Shown: positions 51,841 through 60,722, counted from the first letter of the stretch. The stretch: DNA of 64,000 nt from MedAcidi-G1 sp002294285 (GCA_963999645.1 CAXEUY010000005.1:1-64000); one strand, 5' to 3'. The notes: generated from the sequence alone by a model not told the origin. Made by a program: numbers and translations.

Positions 51841-52733
51841 TAACTTTCACCTTCGCTTTTTTCATCAAGTTTTTTTAGAGCTACTGGTACGGATTGGGAA
51901 GGTGAATTCTCCGTGAAAGAAATTACTACCTGATCACCTGTCCTAAGTTTCATTTCTTCTGCTGCTGAGCCCCTACCTATAACAAGTGCAACTAGCCCAT
52001 AAGAATCGACAGTTAACCCAAGTTCGCCCGCAGATAGATCTTCAAAAGTTTCTACTCTTTTAGCCATTCTTGTCTGCCCTGCAATTTTTATTTCAAAATG
52101 GTTGGTATCAGCTTCTCCTACCTCAAGCTCGTTTGGGTCTAGATTTATTTGTGCATTACCGTACTGATCTATCCACAAAACTTCAGTATGAATCCCATCA
52201 GGCTCATTAGAAACAATTGGAATAAGACCGGGCATCAATGTTGAAACGTCTATCTCTTCACCTAGTTCTAACAGGTCTACTCCAGCAGCAATATGTGCCG
52301 CAGCTGGACCAAAGATGTCACGACCTGCAAAAGTAGGACCTGGAGCAGGTAATTGATATTTAGTTTCTGTAAGCGAAACTGCTCTGTCCGCGCCTCCAAC
52401 TAAGGCAACTGTAGGTGCAAGCAGTCCGTTGTCAGGACCTACAAGAACTGACTCACCTCCACCGACCTCAACCGCAATCGCTCTGCGTTGTGTCCCTACA
52501 CCCGGATCAACAACAGCCAAAACAACACCAGGTGACAAGTATTGGGAACTACGTGCCAAAGCAAGCCCCCCAGAACGTATGTCATAATGCGGGATCCCGT
52601 GAGTTATATCTATTACCTTGACAAAAGGAGCTATGGAATGAATTACTGAATGAACTACTCCTACAAACTCATCAGAAATTCCAAAGTCTGACAAAAATGA
52701 GATGGTCTCGTATTTTTTATTTTTAGTCATCAA
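51840..52733 (-). CDS. S-adenosyl-L-methionine hydrolase (SAM hydroxide adenosyltransferase family)
   Basis: 297 residues. The N-terminal block SFLSDFGISDEFVGVVHSVI, DITHGIPHYDIRSGGLAL, and VLAVVDPGVGTQRRAIAVEV with VGPDNGLL match the DUF62 family, which hydrolyses SAM to adenosine and methionine; fluorinases and chlorinases are rare relatives. The second domain (about 190-297) is the usual beta barrel. The physiological purpose in bacteria is unclear. Overlaps proC by 4 bases. Confidence 0.92.
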   Translation of the reverse strand: MMTKNKKYETISFLSDFGISDEFVGVVHSVIHSIAPFVKVIDITHGIPHYDIRSGGLALARSSQYLSPGVVLAVVDPGVGTQRRAIAVEVGGGESVLVGPDNGLLAPTVALVGGADRAVSLTETKYQLPAPGPTFAGRDIFGPAAAHIAAGVDLLELGEEIDVSTLMPGLIPIVSNEPDGIHTEVLWIDQYGNAQINLDPNELEVGEADTNHFEIKIAGQTRMAKRVETFEDLSAGELGLTVDSYGLVALVIGRGSAAEEMKLRTGDQVVISFTENSPSQSVPVALKKLDEKSEGES

Positions 52734-53521
52734 TCACCAAGTTGCAAAGAACGTTCAGTAGCTGCAGAAACTGCCGCACGGATAATCTCTCGAAAACTGC
52801 CATTTTCGAAAACTTCAATAGCAGCGGCAGTGGTACCTCCTTTAGAAGTAACTTTTTGCCTTAAAATCTCAGCCGGATCTTCAGACTCAAATAAAAGTGC
52901 AGCTGCTCCATAAAGAGTTTGTTTTACAAGGGACTCTGATTCCTCTTTCGATAAGCCAACCTCACATCCTGCATCAATTAGTGCCTCAGCTAGAAAAAAC
53001 AAATAAGCAGGTCCGGAACCTGACAGACCTGTAACTGCATCTAATTGACTTTCTTCTACAACCGCAGCAGAACCAACAGCGGAAAGTATCTCAACTGCCC
53101 ATATAAGATCCTCATCATTAGCAGTCGAACCTGAGGCTACACCTGCTGCACCCTGCCCTATTAGAGCAGGTGTGTTAGGCATCGAACGGATAACTTTTAC
53201 GTTTTCACCCAAAATTTTCTCCATAGAAGAAATTTTTATTCCTGCTGCTATAGATAAAACTCTGGGTGGTCTTAGATCGGCTAGAACTTCTAAAACTTCC
53301 TTAACTTTGTCAGGTTTTACTGCAATCAAAGAATCTAAATTCGATAGTGGTGCTTCCGAAATCGAAATGCCTGGAAGTGTTTCAGCCAAATATTTTCTTC
53401 GTTCAACTACTGGTTCGACAAGATGCATCTCATCTTCCGATGCCCATTCTTTCGTAAGTAACCCACGTGCCAAAGCTTCACCCATGTTGCCACCGCCGAT
53501 TATTTGTAAACGAAAAGTCAT
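52730..53521 (-). CDS. proC: Pyrroline-5-carboxylate reductase
   Basis: Last step of proline synthesis. Rossmann motif IIGGGNMGEALARGLL at the N terminus, SMPNTPALIGQGAAG in the middle, and the C-terminal signature LSGSGPAYLFFLAEALIDAGCEVGL followed by VTSKGGTTAAAIEVFE. Length 263. In Mycobacterium proC also lies between mshA and hemA. Confidence 0.95.
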   Translation of the reverse strand: MTFRLQIIGGGNMGEALARGLLTKEWASEDEMHLVEPVVERRKYLAETLPGISISEAPLSNLDSLIAVKPDKVKEVLEVLADLRPPRVLSIAAGIKISSMEKILGENVKVIRSMPNTPALIGQGAAGVASGSTANDEDLIWAVEILSAVGSAAVVEESQLDAVTGLSGSGPAYLFFLAEALIDAGCEVGLSKEESESLVKQTLYGAAALLFESEDPAEILRQKVTSKGGTTAAAIEVFENGSFREIIRAAVSAATERSLQLGD

Positions 53522-53547
53522 CCGTTTAACCTATCAGTTTGCCTGTC

Positions 53548-54726
53548 TTATGAAGAAATAATAAGTGTTCGTGTGATGCTAGCTAAACCTGAAATAAGTA
53601 TCATTCCCAAACCTCCCAAAATTAGAACCCATGAAGTAGAAAGTCCCCACAAAGCAAGTGAAATAGCCACTGGTCCCAATGTTTGTCCTAAACGACCGGC
53701 TCCAGTCCATATAGCTAACAGTGCCCCACGAAATTGATCGGGAGCGTTCTCTGCTATTAAATCCTGAAGAGTTGGGATCATTAAACCTTCTGAAAAACCA
53801 TACGCAATTGTCCCAATTACTAATACGGGTAATGAGCCGAAGCCCATTAAAAGAAATGAAATACCCCATATCAGTAGAGACGCATAGATGATTATTCCGC
53901 CTTGCACTCTCTTTCTCACTCTCGCAACTGTTAAAGCTGCCAAAGCAGCCAAAATAGCTGGTGTGGAGGCAATTAAACCTCTTTCAGTGGGTGATAACCC
54001 GTACTCCCGATCAAGGTGAACAGGTAACAAAGATAGCAACAATCCGAAAATTGACATGAATACAATTGTTCCTATTACAAGGTTCGTAGCAATTGCAGGT
54101 TTACGAACCTCTGCAAAAGCACCTGATATCTGTTCTCGTACAGACACTTTTAGACCTGGCTGATGATCTTCAAGTTTTCTCGAAATAAAGAAAGCAACAA
54201 TCAAAGGCAAGAAGAAAGTTAGAAAATTCCAACGCCAACCTATTAGATCTGTTATTCCCCCTCCTGCTACAGGATAAATAGCAACCGAAATTGTAATTGC
54301 AGCAGCATTTTGTCCTATAAGTCGTGCCCTTTCTAAGCTTCCCCAATTATCACTTATTATGACTACGACTAAATTGATTAATCCAGCACTACCTAATCCT
54401 TGGAAAATTCTTAGAATTAAAAACCAAGACAACGATGGGCTTAAACCCACTAAAAGACCAAAAACACCATAAATGATAAGACATGGGATTAGAACTTTCT
54501 TACGCCCGAATCGATCTGCAAGAAAACCTATAAATGGCGCTACAACTACCCCTGGAATTGAACCAGCAGCAATCAATAGACCTGCAAGGTTCTCTGATTC
54601 GCCAAAAGTTCTCAGAATTTCAGGAGTAGAACTCACAAAAATTGAATTGTGTAAAAGGCCCACTGCAGTAACAGAAAACACTAGGACTTTCGATGGAAGC
54701 GATATTGCTCCTAGGTTGGAATTCAC
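53548..54726 (-). CDS. Major facilitator superfamily transporter
   Basis: 392 residues, 12 predicted TM helices. The loop 2-3 motif GFLADRFGRKKVLIPCLIIYG is the classical MFS motif A, and RARLIGQNAAAITISVAIYPVAGG corresponds to TM5 of drug:H+ antiporters. The substrate cannot be assigned. Overlaps the YbjN-like gene by 4 bases (ATGA), so it belongs to the mshA-proC transcription unit. Confidence 0.88.
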   Translation of the reverse strand: MNSNLGAISLPSKVLVFSVTAVGLLHNSIFVSSTPEILRTFGESENLAGLLIAAGSIPGVVVAPFIGFLADRFGRKKVLIPCLIIYGVFGLLVGLSPSLSWFLILRIFQGLGSAGLINLVVVIISDNWGSLERARLIGQNAAAITISVAIYPVAGGGITDLIGWRWNFLTFFLPLIVAFFISRKLEDHQPGLKVSVREQISGAFAEVRKPAIATNLVIGTIVFMSIFGLLLSLLPVHLDREYGLSPTERGLIASTPAILAALAALTVARVRKRVQGGIIIYASLLIWGISFLLMGFGSLPVLVIGTIAYGFSEGLMIPTLQDLIAENAPDQFRGALLAIWTGAGRLGQTLGPVAISLALWGLSTSWVLILGGLGMILISGLASITRTLIISS

Positions 54727-55226
54727 TTGTCTTCTTTATTTAGTGCATCAAATTTGGAAGCAAAACCGATTTTCAGAAGAGATTTGAAATTTTGTTCTAC
54801 TGTTACCCATAGAGTGCCAAGAATACGATCAAGTTCGGTTTCATCTACGGTACTGGCTGGTATAGCTCCTGTTATAAAAATTGCATCTTCTTCTCCTATA
54901 CAAAATGCTGCACCAACAAGTTTTCTATTTCTGTATAGAAGGTTTTCAAGAAAAAGTTCCTTGTTCTCTTCGGGCGCAGGCATGACGTAGGTTTCATAAT
55001 GCAACATTCTTTGTCTCAACATAAAACGTAGAGTAAATATGTCTTTTTCTTCTCCTAGGACTCTAATAAACCAGCGAAATTCACCTGCTGGCTCATCGGA
55101 GTCTCTTTCAAAACCTGCTAATAAAGGATTTTCTCTTAAAGAGGAACTAAGCCATCCCTCGATTTTACTTTCAAGAGACTTAAGTTCAGTTTCTGTTAAT
55201 AGCCGAGAGACTTCACCTTCTGGCAC
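54723..55226 (-). CDS. YbjN-like protein
   Basis: 167 residues, soluble. The central block WFIRVLGEEKDIFTLRFMLRQRMLHYETYVMPAPEENKELFLENLLYRNRKLVGAAF matches the YbjN/T3SS-chaperone-like fold. Members are encoded directly beside mshA in Mycobacterium tuberculosis (Rv0487) and other actinobacteria; the function is unknown. The start lies 4 nt after the mshA stop. Confidence 0.8.
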   Translation of the reverse strand: MPEGEVSRLLTETELKSLESKIEGWLSSSLRENPLLAGFERDSDEPAGEFRWFIRVLGEEKDIFTLRFMLRQRMLHYETYVMPAPEENKELFLENLLYRNRKLVGAAFCIGEEDAIFITGAIPASTVDETELDRILGTLWVTVEQNFKSLLKIGFASKFDALNKEDK

Positions 55227-55230
55227 TGCA

Positions 55231-56448
55231 CTATGCGCAATCGACCAAAGATCGGGATTGTAAATCCAAACATATTCTCCTAAGTCGTGCAGCTGTAACA
55301 GACCAAGTGAAAGATCTGGATTTCTTTATTGCTTCGACAGACATGCTTTCTGCTTTATTAGAATCATCAATAATTTTTGAGACATAAGATGCGTAAGACA
55401 AAGGATCACGATCATCAATTAGATATCCGGATAAATCATGTTCGATGATTGTCTGCAACCCACCAACTGAAGAAGCCACAACTGGAACACCAGTAGCTGA
55501 TGCTTCTAACGCCACAAGACCAAATGATTCAGACTTGCTCGGCATTATCACTACATCAGCAGCCTGATACCAATTAACTAATTTTTCATGCTTCTGAGGT
55601 TCAATGAACGTAACCCTCTGGGTTAAACCTAATTCGTCTACCATCTGTCGAATGCGTTTTTCCTCTCTTGGGCCTTCTGGGCCACTGGAACCACCAACTA
55701 AAACTAGGTGGGCATCTTCATGACTTAATTCAGACAAAGTTAAAACTGCTAAATCTGCTCCCTTTAAAGGTTGGATACGACCAACAAAAAGAAGTATCGG
55801 GTCTGCACTTAAATTAAGTTGAGCACGTGCCTCTTTTTTTGATGAAGGTTTGAAAATCGAATGGTCTACACCCGGTGGAACAATTTCTATGCGCGAAGGA
55901 TCTGCATCATATTTAGTAATGAGTTGTTCCATCTCGAAAGAACTGTTTGACAAAATCACATCTGAGCAACCAATAACTTCACTCTCGATTTTTGAGCGAT
56001 ATTCATATTCAAAGTTTTCATCAACTGATATTCCTTTAACTCTCGCAAGAGTATGAAAAGTAGTTAAGAGAGGCAAACGAAGGCTGTGTTTCAACCCATG
56101 AGCTGCTGCACCCGAAAGCCAATAATTTGCAAACAAGGCATCATGGTGATCTTCATTAACTAAAAAATCTTCTACACCATTCTTAAATTCGTCAACTACT
56201 GAAAATAAATCTTCTTTTCTGAGAGAAGAACTTCCAGCTTCGATTTGGACAACTTTTATTCCTTTTCCAATTGTTGTTACCGTCGGTGTTCTACTGTCAA
56301 TTCTCCTTGTAAAAATAGTTGAACTTATACCAGCTTCTTCAAGTGCGATGGAAGCTTCACGCACATATACGTTCATGCCTCCCCCATCACCAATACCTGG
56401 TTGGGCTAAAGGGGATGTGTGCATCGACAAGACAGCTAATTTTTGCAC
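55231..56448 (-). CDS. mshA: D-inositol-3-phosphate glycosyltransferase (mycothiol step 1)
   Basis: GT4-family enzyme adding GlcNAc to inositol-3-phosphate. Signature GIGDGGGMNVYVREASIALEEAG at the N terminus, PPGVDHSIFKP in the hinge, and the donor-site motif PSKSESFGLVALEASATGVPVVAS. Length 405. GTG start; its Shine-Dalgarno AGGAGG (56455-56460) is formed by the two glycine codons ending the upstream moaD-like gene. Indicates a mycothiol producer. A related sucrose-phosphate-synthase-like role is less likely given the synteny. Confidence 0.9.
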   Translation of the reverse strand: MQKLAVLSMHTSPLAQPGIGDGGGMNVYVREASIALEEAGISSTIFTRRIDSRTPTVTTIGKGIKVVQIEAGSSSLRKEDLFSVVDEFKNGVEDFLVNEDHHDALFANYWLSGAAAHGLKHSLRLPLLTTFHTLARVKGISVDENFEYEYRSKIESEVIGCSDVILSNSSFEMEQLITKYDADPSRIEIVPPGVDHSIFKPSSKKEARAQLNLSADPILLFVGRIQPLKGADLAVLTLSELSHEDAHLVLVGGSSGPEGPREEKRIRQMVDELGLTQRVTFIEPQKHEKLVNWYQAADVVIMPSKSESFGLVALEASATGVPVVASSVGGLQTIIEHDLSGYLIDDRDPLSYASYVSKIIDDSNKAESMSVEAIKKSRSFTWSVTAARLRRICLDLQSRSLVDCA

Positions 56449-56450
56449 AA

Positions 56451-56687
56451 TTATCCTCCTGATACAGGTGGTAATAATGCAATCTCGTCTTCGTCATTAA
56501 CACGTGTATCTATTTCAGTTGGATTGCCGTTTAACCAGATACGACAATTTTTTGCCATGTCTTTGAACTCAGCTCCGAATTGTGTCGAAGCTTCTTCTAC
56601 CACATCAGAAACGGTCTCTCCTGGCAAGATAACTGAACCCGTTCCAGCAATTTGCTTTACTGATGCAAAAAGACGAAGAGTTGGCAT
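56451..56687 (-). CDS. MoaD/ThiS-type ubiquitin-like sulfur carrier protein
   Basis: 78 residues, beta-grasp pattern. Ends in EIALLPPVSGG: the diglycine tail needed for adenylation and thiocarboxylate formation. The hydrophobic LRLFASVKQIAG start is also typical of MoaD. It may serve molybdopterin synthesis or another sulfur-transfer route; no moaE, moeB or cysteine synthase is in the window. Its stop is 2 nt before the mshA start and its final Gly-Gly codons make the mshA ribosome-binding site. Confidence 0.85.
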   Translation of the reverse strand: MPTLRLFASVKQIAGTGSVILPGETVSDVVEEASTQFGAEFKDMAKNCRIWLNGNPTEIDTRVNDEDEIALLPPVSGG

Positions 56688-56751
56688 AAAACCAGTCTAC
56701 GGAAATTATTCACCGAGTCCGAATAGAACTTTAAATAGATACCGTCAACTT

Positions 56752-57342
56752 GTGCCTAAGTTGTTAATTGTCCGTCATGGCCAGTCAGAATGGAATGCCC
56801 TCGGCCGTTGGCAAGGACAGGCTGACCCTCCTTTAACTGATTTGGGTGCAAATCAAGCAAAAATGGCTACAAAGAAACTAGGTTTGTTTGATTTGATTGT
56901 GTCTTCACCTCTCGAAAGGGCAAAAAATACTGCATCCATAATTTCAGAAACAATGGGAGTTGGTCCTGTGCGAACCGAGAAGGGCCTAATGGAGAGAGAT
57001 GCGGGCCCTTGGCAAGGTCTAACACGTTTAGAGATAGAAAACGGTTGGCCAGGGTTTTTAGAATCTGGAGAACGTCCTGAAGGTTACGAACCCAACCCAG
57101 ATCTTCTTTCAAGAGTTTTTGAGTCTTTGAGTAAAATTTCTGAAAGTTCAAAATCTTCGGATTCAATTCTTGTTGTTTCACATGCTGGAATTGTCCATGC
57201 ATTGGAAAATTTCTACAATCAACCTTCTCAAAGAGTTCCTAACCTTGGTGGTCGTTGGTTCCAGTTTGATGTAGGTAATGAATTAATAATCGGCAAAAGA
57301 GTGGCTTTAATTGAGGATGCAGCCATACCGGATCTTTTGTAA
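56752..57342 (+). CDS. Histidine phosphatase family protein (phosphoglycerate mutase-like)
   Basis: 196 residues from a GTG start giving MPKLLIVRHGQSEWNALGRWQGQADPPLTDLG. Catalytic His9 in LIVRHGQSEW, second His in VVSHAGIVHALENF, and Glu in LMERDAGPWQG. The frame is open to 56443, but that part runs antisense through the moaD-like gene and is rejected. The family includes phosphatases of many small substrates; true dPGM activity is not indicated because the length and C terminus are short. A gpm gene also lies near mshA in Mycobacterium. Confidence 0.85.
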   Translation: MPKLLIVRHGQSEWNALGRWQGQADPPLTDLGANQAKMATKKLGLFDLIVSSPLERAKNTASIISETMGVGPVRTEKGLMERDAGPWQGLTRLEIENGWPGFLESGERPEGYEPNPDLLSRVFESLSKISESSKSSDSILVVSHAGIVHALENFYNQPSQRVPNLGGRWFQFDVGNELIIGKRVALIEDAAIPDLL

Positions 57343-57344
57343 AT

Positions 57345-57368
57345 AGTCGTTTAAATTTAGAAACTACT
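57345..57368. terminator. Possible bidirectional terminator between convergent genes
   Basis: AGTCGTTT (57345-57352) and AAACTACT (57361-57368) form an 8-bp stem with one mismatch and an 8-nt A/T loop, followed by TTTTC on the plus strand. It is placed right after the histidine phosphatase stop and overlaps the stop of the minus-strand small gene. Weak stem, so tentative. Confidence 0.3.
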
Positions 57369-57528
57369 TTTCACTGATTTCAGCTTCTATAGCTTCGTAG
57401 GCATCTAGATCTTCTTGATCAATTTTTTCCATCGCTGCCTCTATAAGGGCTAAATCTTTTTCTAGATTCTCTAATTCAAAATCTTCTTCTGTTGATTCAG
57501 AAATTTCATTACTTATATGGTTCTCCAT
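57364..57528 (-). CDS. Small acidic protein, 54 residues, downstream of the lactone oxidase
   Basis: Starts MENHISNEISESTEEDFELE and continues NLEKDLALIEAAMEKIDQED, ending AEISEK. It is strongly acidic and predicted to form one long helix or coiled coil. The central segment resembles the N-terminal helix of DksA/TraR-like proteins (LE..L..IE.A...ID) without their zinc finger. It starts 22 nt after the oxidase stop; the ribosome-binding site is weak. Function unknown. Confidence 0.5.
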   Translation of the reverse strand: MENHISNEISESTEEDFELENLEKDLALIEAAMEKIDQEDLDAYEAIEAEISEK

Positions 57529-57550
57529 GGAAACAGACTACTCGGATCTT

Positions 57551-58894
57551 CTAGGTCAAAGGACCAAGAACTTTATCCAAATACGGATTTGTAAAAACAC
57601 CTTGAGGGTCGATGGATCTTCGAACCGTTTGAAACGTTTCCCATTGTGGATAAATATTTGACAGAGTTTCATGATCTTGGAAGTGGAGTTTCCCCCAGTG
57701 GGGACGACCATCATATTCATTCATTATTTTCTCCACACCTTTAAAGTATTTTTCAAAAGGTGTGTTTCTAAACACGTGAACAGCTATAAATGCAGAATCT
57801 CTGTTGTTTGCAGTTGACATCGGTATTTCATCTTTTCCAAGTACCCGATACTCGACTGGGAAACTTATGTAATGATCTAAGTCTCCTATTAGTTCAACGA
57901 CTTTTCGAAAGGCTTCAATTCCTGAATCAATCGGTACTGCATATTCCATCTCATAAAACTTGACCCGACGTGGACTGGCAAAAACCTCATAACTGTTTTT
58001 TATGTACTCTGCCCTGCCGTTTTCCCCAGCGACCATTGAATTAAATTTAGGAATTAGGGGGGGGACTGCTTTTCCTGCGTAGTTCATTGCACCAAAAAGA
58101 AAATTTTGTTTTATCTCTTCATTTTTAAATCGGTTCCATCTTCTTTTAAGAGCGTGCCTTCTATTTCTCGGTTTTGATGGTAATTCCATAGTTCTGGTAT
58201 TTCTTTTCAAAAGTGCTTTATCGGTATTAGGCATCCAGAAAAATTCAATGTGATCAGTTGTTCGAGCCCATTTTTCAAAATTGTTAGTGACTTCACCTAT
58301 TGGAATGATTTCTTCAATTGCATGCAGATTGAAAGCCTCTACACATTGAATAGTTACCTCGGTAATTATTCCCAGAGCTCCCAAACCCACTCTGGCTGCA
58401 TTGAAAATTTCAGGATTTTGTTGTTCATCACACCGAATAACTTTTCCTTCTCCGTCAACGATTCTCATACCACACACAGCGTCTGCAATAGTTTTAAATC
58501 CCAAACCGGTTCCATGAGTGGAAGTGGAAATCGCTCCTGAAAGTGATTGGTAAACAATGTCGCCCAAATTTGGCATCGCCATGCCGGATCTTTGCAAAAT
58601 CGGATTGAGGTCAAAAAGTTTTACCCCTGAGCCGACACGAACTCGAAAATTCTCAAAATCTACATCCCGTACGTCTGAAATTTCATCCAAAGAAACTAAA
58701 ACCTCATCAGTGACTGCTATTCCTGTAAATGAATGACCTGAACCCACTACTTTGACTTTTAAGCCTCGATTTTTGGCCTCTTTTACTATGGTTACAACTT
58801 CTTCTTCATTTTTTGGTTTTTTAATACTTAAGGGATTGCTCGTCTGGTTACCGGCCCAATTACTCCAACTATTAAGTGATTGTGTTTTGAACAC
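57551..58894 (-). CDS. FAD-linked aldonolactone oxidase (D-arabinono-1,4-lactone/L-gulono-1,4-lactone oxidase family)
   Basis: 447 residues. The FAD-binding domain (about 15-180) has KVVGSGHSFTGIAVTD and SGAISTSTHGTGLGF. The C-terminal ALO domain contains RPHWGKLHF, the HWGK motif next to the flavin, and SIDPQGVFTNPYLDKVLG near the end. These enzymes oxidise aldonolactones, making vitamin-C-like products; actinobacterial members often act as dehydrogenases. Tightly linked to the aldolase-like gene (3-nt gap). Confidence 0.88.
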   Translation of the reverse strand: MFKTQSLNSWSNWAGNQTSNPLSIKKPKNEEEVVTIVKEAKNRGLKVKVVGSGHSFTGIAVTDEVLVSLDEISDVRDVDFENFRVRVGSGVKLFDLNPILQRSGMAMPNLGDIVYQSLSGAISTSTHGTGLGFKTIADAVCGMRIVDGEGKVIRCDEQQNPEIFNAARVGLGALGIITEVTIQCVEAFNLHAIEEIIPIGEVTNNFEKWARTTDHIEFFWMPNTDKALLKRNTRTMELPSKPRNRRHALKRRWNRFKNEEIKQNFLFGAMNYAGKAVPPLIPKFNSMVAGENGRAEYIKNSYEVFASPRRVKFYEMEYAVPIDSGIEAFRKVVELIGDLDHYISFPVEYRVLGKDEIPMSTANNRDSAFIAVHVFRNTPFEKYFKGVEKIMNEYDGRPHWGKLHFQDHETLSNIYPQWETFQTVRRSIDPQGVFTNPYLDKVLGPLT

Positions 58895-58897
58895 TTT

Positions 58898-59914
58898 TCA
58901 CCATCCTCGCAAATCGATATTTAAAATACCTATTACTTCGGAATCTAAGCCTTCTTCAATTTCATCTACAAGGTAAATTAATTCGTGTTTTGCAATTGTT
59001 GGATCGATATGAGATGGCCTAAGCCCTACTCTCTGTCCAACAGACCAGGATCCATTAGTCACCGTTGTGTGTTCATCAGAACAGAACATAACATCACCCT
59101 GATCAAATAATTTCGGATTTCCGCTATCAACAGACAGAGATTTCAAACCGCCGTCCAGAACTGCATAACCCGATTTGCTTCTAGATATGACTGTAGTTAG
59201 TAAGAGTAATCCTTCTTTAAAGGGAAGGTCGAGTTTGGAATAGTCGCCGTCCATTAAGACATAGCTTCCTGCTTGTAGTTCTGTTACTGCTTGATTGCAG
59301 TCCCATGTTCCAGTACCTCCCCCAGAAATGATGTCTCCACCTACTGTTTCGTGGGCTGAGATTAGTATCTCCATAGATTCTTCGGTTTTTGTGGTCCGTC
59401 TTAGTGTGTCGGGGTCATGCATAAGGTGACCTTCATAGCCCATAACCCCTCTTATTTCCAATCCTGATTTTCTTGCTTGATCTGCTAGAAAACCAGCGTC
59501 TTCTGGACTGCATCCACATCTCGGAAGCCCAACATTAATATCTATTAGTACTTCTTGAATTCCAGCTGCGGCGGCAACTGCAATCGTTTCTTTTGAATCA
59601 ACTGCTACTGTTATTCGACAGTTTTCCTTCAAAAGCAAATTCTTTAATCTTGTAGTGTCAAGTGTTTCGTTTGCCAAGAGAAGATCAGTTCCCATGCCTG
59701 CATCCACCATTCCTTCTAACTCACGAATAGTTGCACAACAGAAAGTCTCGTGTCCCGCTTGAACTAATTTTTTTGCTAGTTCTGTTGACTTGAAAGCTTT
59801 GATGTGTGGCCTGAGAGATTTTCCAGGTCTTCTTGACGCCATGGTAGAAATATTTGCTTCAAGAATTTTAGAATCTGCTATTAAAGCAGGAGTTTTTATG
59901 TCTCCAGTTCTCAT
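58898..59914 (-). CDS. D-threonine aldolase/D-serine dehydratase-like PLP protein
   Basis: 338 residues, alanine-racemase-type N-terminal barrel and a C-terminal D-serine dehydratase-like domain. The PLP lysine is probably Lys39 in RPHIKAFKS. The metal site reads SHID (His302, Asp304): His plus Asp as in metal-dependent D-threonine aldolases, whereas D-serine dehydratases have His and Cys. This favours an aldolase reaction on a D-beta-hydroxy amino acid. Lies 4 nt after the DUF1330-like gene and 3 nt before the lactone oxidase. Confidence 0.83.
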   Translation of the reverse strand: MRTGDIKTPALIADSKILEANISTMASRRPGKSLRPHIKAFKSTELAKKLVQAGHETFCCATIRELEGMVDAGMGTDLLLANETLDTTRLKNLLLKENCRITVAVDSKETIAVAAAAGIQEVLIDINVGLPRCGCSPEDAGFLADQARKSGLEIRGVMGYEGHLMHDPDTLRRTTKTEESMEILISAHETVGGDIISGGGTGTWDCNQAVTELQAGSYVLMDGDYSKLDLPFKEGLLLLTTVISRSKSGYAVLDGGLKSLSVDSGNPKLFDQGDVMFCSDEHTTVTNGSWSVGQRVGLRPSHIDPTIAKHELIYLVDEIEEGLDSEVIGILNIDLRGW

Positions 59915-59918
59915 TTCT

Positions 59919-60722
59919 TTAAATTGATTCGAAAATTGTATTAATTGAAACTGGCACGATCATTGTGTAGGTGTCACTTATAGCTGTTTCTCTGTATTTT
60001 TTTTGAGCTTCTAAACGCGCAGGATCCATGACTACCTTCTTGAAAGCTTCACGGCTTGGAAAAGTATTAAAACGAACCTGACTCCACTTTCTTCCATCAC
60101 CTATAATCGTGCCTTCTACTTGAAACCATCCATCGACACGAACGCCATTTGGTATTGCACTCTCTCCAGCTATTGAAGAGTAGCTTTCCATGTTTTCGAT
60201 ATATTCATTTAAATTAAGAACATGGACAACTGTTATGGGACCGTCATTTTCACTAGGTGGACTTTCTACTTCTTCCCAATTTGCCTTTGAATAAGTTGGC
60301 GTTTCTAAAGGTATGCAACCCATAACAATCGTTTCTTGCATGCCAGCTTCTTTGTGTACATGTTTTTCCTGGAAATCTTTTCGAGAAGACATTTCTAAAA
60401 ATGACCGTCTGGTTGGATATTTCACTACGGCTATTCGGTCCCATTTTGGATTATCTCCAATTAGTTGTGTTTCCACATTCCCAAAGAAAACTATTTCCGC
60501 TCCTATATCTGACAATACATCTGTTGGGGCATAAAGATCATCAGCTTCCTGGCCGCTGATGGTCGATTTTCGACCATCAGCATAATTCGCAACATCGCGA
60601 TATTTCATTAGATTGACCATCCAAATAGGACCATCTTTTTCAGCAGGAACAGAAAACATCTCAGCTGCGTATTCAGTATCTATATTGCCATACCCCGAGT
60701 TTGAAGTATCCATCTGACTCAT
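59919..60722 (-). CDS. Tandem DUF1330-like (dimeric alpha-beta barrel) protein
   Basis: 267 residues made of two similar halves. Half 1 has GPIWMVNLMKYRDVANYADG, GAEIVFFGNVETQLIGDNPKWDRIAVVKYPTRRSFLEM; half 2 has GPITVVHVLNLNEY, VRVDGWFQVEGTIIGDGRKWSQVRFNTFPSREAFKKV. Each half has the WDRIAVVKYPSR-like core of DUF1330, a ferredoxin-like fold often found as dimers; here the dimer is fused in one chain. No catalytic residues can be assigned. First gene of the four-gene minus cassette. Confidence 0.78.
   Translation of the reverse strand: MSQMDTSNSGYGNIDTEYAAEMFSVPAEKDGPIWMVNLMKYRDVANYADGRKSTISGQEADDLYAPTDVLSDIGAEIVFFGNVETQLIGDNPKWDRIAVVKYPTRRSFLEMSSRKDFQEKHVHKEAGMQETIVMGCIPLETPTYSKANWEEVESPPSENDGPITVVHVLNLNEYIENMESYSSIAGESAIPNGVRVDGWFQVEGTIIGDGRKWSQVRFNTFPSREAFKKVVMDPARLEAQKKYRETAISDTYTMIVPVSINTIFESI

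Noticed and set aside
51840..52733. Fluorinase or chlorinase
   Set aside because: The sequence fits the common SAM hydrolase group; nothing in the context suggests halometabolite synthesis.
56443..56751. N-terminal 103-codon extension of the histidine phosphatase
   Set aside because: It is antisense to the moaD-like gene and low in family similarity; the RHG motif is expected within about ten residues of the true start.
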